Source: Confluentibacter flavum (GTDB lineage: Bacteria; Bacteroidota; Bacteroidia; Flavobacteriales; Flavobacteriaceae). Taken from it: a stretch of 64,000 nt of DNA. Position numbers and translations under genes: made by a program. Of this stretch, positions 62,753-64,000 are shown piece by piece. The stretch's first letter is position 1, and each line of letters opens with the position of its first letter. Location: assembly GCF_002843175.1 (NCBI RefSeq), contig NZ_PJEO01000057.1:1-64000 (forward strand), read 5' to 3'. The notes under the pieces were generated by a model that had not been told where the DNA came from, did no database searches, and worked only from the letters and a program-made list of their open reading frames with translations.

Positions 62753-64000
62753 TCAAAAATCAAATTTATAAGTCGCCCCAGCTAAAAACTGCATGCTTTG
62801 TACAGGGAAATTTTGCCAACGTTGGTACCCTTGATTTGCTAAGTTATTGCCTTTAGCAAATACAGAAAATTGGTCGTTAATATGATACCCTATATGCGCA
62901 TTGGCGTCAAAATAACTATCTAAAGTTACTGTAAATGGTGAAGCCACTGTAACGCCATCATTTAGATATAATTGATCTTTACGTTCGCCAATATAATATA
63001 AATTAGCACCTGCATACCACTTATCACTTATTTGGTAATCTAAGAATAAGGAGCCTTTGGTGTCTGGTAAATTCCAAGCTTCTGCTTGTGTATCGGAAGA
63101 ATAACTAAAAAATTCAGCTTTCAAACCTAATGTAAAATTTCTATTGACGTCTACATTAATTTCACCAGCTACACTATAGGTTTTTACATCGTCATACACA
63201 ATACCAAAGGAGTTTCCATAAGAATAGTTTTGGGTGCTATTAGACGTTATTTCATTATTCCTGAACAAAGCTTTATCCCTATCTGACATGTATCTACCAT
63301 TAAAATTATAACTCACATGGCTGGACACTTTTCCTTTCAACCCCACAAACGCATTATACAATTGGTCGGTTGGCTGAATTAATAATGTTGGCGATACAAA
63401 TGTGTTCTCATTAGCAAAACCATAATAGGAATTCTGGATTAAATCACCTTGAATACCGCCATAAGCAATTAAAATATCGTTAACCAATCGGTAGGTTGCG
63501 GTGACGTTTGGATACACAAAAATTTTGTTATCACTACCTTGGGTATCATTTAAATAATAAACCGATGCCCCCAAATTAACGGTTAAATCATCTTGTTTCA
63601 TTTCATAAGCAGATGATAATCCCACAAAAAAGTTTCCATATTTTAATTCTTCATCTACTTCATAACTCCTATCGAAAGCACCTCCCAAATAATCGAACTT
63701 CAAAACCGTGGCCAATTCTTCATCGCTATTAATAGGAATATCTGCTTTTATTTGTGCGGTAAATCTATTCTCACCAGAACCTTGATTATCTCCAAAACGT
63801 CTAAAAAAAACATTTGCGGAATTTATATAAGTATCATGAAATGAAATATCACTACCTAAATGTGCTCCAAAAAAGGAATGCCCCATGGCAATTTGGTCTG
63901 CTTCTGCTTCATCTAATTGAAATTCTGGCACACCATACCAATTATAGTTTTGGTGCTGAAATCCACCCTCTATATTCCATGATAGATCCCTTAAATGCGA
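62753..64000 (-). CDS. TonB-dependent receptor, C-terminal part (5' end outside window)
   Basis: The frame stays open to position 64000; a GTG at 63931 is only an internal codon, because the upstream residues SHLRDLSWNIEGGFQHQNYN read on smoothly. At least 415 residues of beta-barrel are seen: alternating strands (YGNFFVGLSSAYEMKQDDLT, FTLGLKAEFFSYS), plus the family's C-terminal signature FSVFAKGNNLANQGYQRWQN and a terminal Phe. No plug or signal peptide is within the window. A SusC call is unlikely from the barrel sequence. Substrate unknown. Confidence 0.85.
   Translation of the reverse strand, partial: SHLRDLSWNIEGGFQHQNYNWYGVPEFQLDEAEADQIAMGHSFFGAHLGSDISFHDTYINSANVFFRRFGDNQGSGENRFTAQIKADIPINSDEELATVLKFDYLGGAFDRSYEVDEELKYGNFFVGLSSAYEMKQDDLTVNLGASVYYLNDTQGSDNKIFVYPNVTATYRLVNDILIAYGGIQGDLIQNSYYGFANENTFVSPTLLIQPTDQLYNAFVGLKGKVSSHVSYNFNGRYMSDRDKALFRNNEITSNSTQNYSYGNSFGIVYDDVKTYSVAGEINVDVNRNFTLGLKAEFFSYSSDTQAEAWNLPDTKGSLFLDYQISDKWYAGANLYYIGERKDQLYLNDGVTVASPFTVTLDSYFDANAHIGYHINDQFSVFAKGNNLANQGYQRWQNFPVQSMQFLAGATYKFDF

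Noticed and set aside
1-64000. Transfer RNA or ribosomal RNA genes
   Set aside because: All gaps were read; none contains a cloverleaf-like sequence ending in CCA or a GC-rich conserved rRNA segment.

Overview
The window is a 64 kb stretch of an AT-rich chromosome from a member of the Bacteroidota, most likely a marine Flavobacteriaceae. The evidence is a SusC/SusD pair, two secreted peptidases ending in type A type IX secretion (T9SS) sorting domains, candidate TAnnTTTG -7 elements close to start codons, and many near-neighbour Flavobacteriaceae protein types (DUF4136, DUF7033-type deacetylase, NamZ, PafA). The genus cannot be fixed from the sequence alone. Both window ends cut genes: an IS3-family transposase on the left and a TonB-dependent receptor on the right. 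No rRNA, tRNA or CRISPR array was seen.

Layout. 1-1.3 kb: IS3-family insertion sequence with a programmed-frameshift signal, next to what may be a gene remnant. 1.7-9.0 kb: a peptide/protein-utilisation locus (SusC, SusD, a T9SS-secreted subtilisin-like protease, a surface lipoprotein) closed by a strong terminator. 9.1-18.7 kb: housekeeping and hydrolase genes (rlmB, rhomboid protease, rarA, a HAD nucleotidase, a polysaccharide deacetylase, radC, a frameshifted YghX-like dienelactone hydrolase, a NIPSNAP protein, an esterase). 18.8-23 kb: an ExbD-like membrane protein gene lying between two copies of the 3' end of mpl, then mpl and a TPR protein. 23.2-29.6 kb: a 2128-residue alpha-2-macroglobulin carrying a SusC-like regulatory/plug segment and several in-frame palindromic repeats. 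29.6-34 kb: small membrane proteins and lipoproteins, a T9SS-secreted M64 peptidase and an SDR oxidoreductase. 34.1-38.5 kb: obgE, a four-helix-bundle gene flanked by inverted repeats, an hpt-adk fusion, and divergent purK-purE. 38.6-46.6 kb: M3 peptidase, an ECF sigma/zinc anti-sigma pair, a UbiA-like membrane protein, gcvP and a KAS III-like enzyme. 46.6-52.2 kb: flippase, methyltransferase, glycosyltransferase, nuclease and a PafA-type phosphatase. 52.3-64 kb: MlaE/MlaF-like ABC transporter, DUF389 protein, mannose-1-phosphate guanylyltransferase, SprT-like protein, LolC/E-like permease, NamZ-like muramidase with a serine hydrolase, an Fe-S cluster protein, a methyltransferase, a frameshifted DUF1287 protein and a TonB-dependent receptor.

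Functional themes are uptake of protein-derived nutrients (SusCD, S8, M64, M3), murein recycling (mpl, NamZ, serine hydrolase), envelope lipid and surface polysaccharide work (Mla, LolC/E, ManC, flippase, GT2, deacetylase), and purine metabolism (hpt-adk, purK, purE). The most unusual signals are structural. Short palindromic repeat families, typically ending in GACA, have been taken up in frame inside at least three coding regions. A gene is bracketed by duplicated mpl 3' ends. A four-helix-bundle gene has 17-bp inverted repeats at both sides. Two genes are broken by single-base changes in A/T homopolymers, which are either real pseudogenes or sequencing errors.
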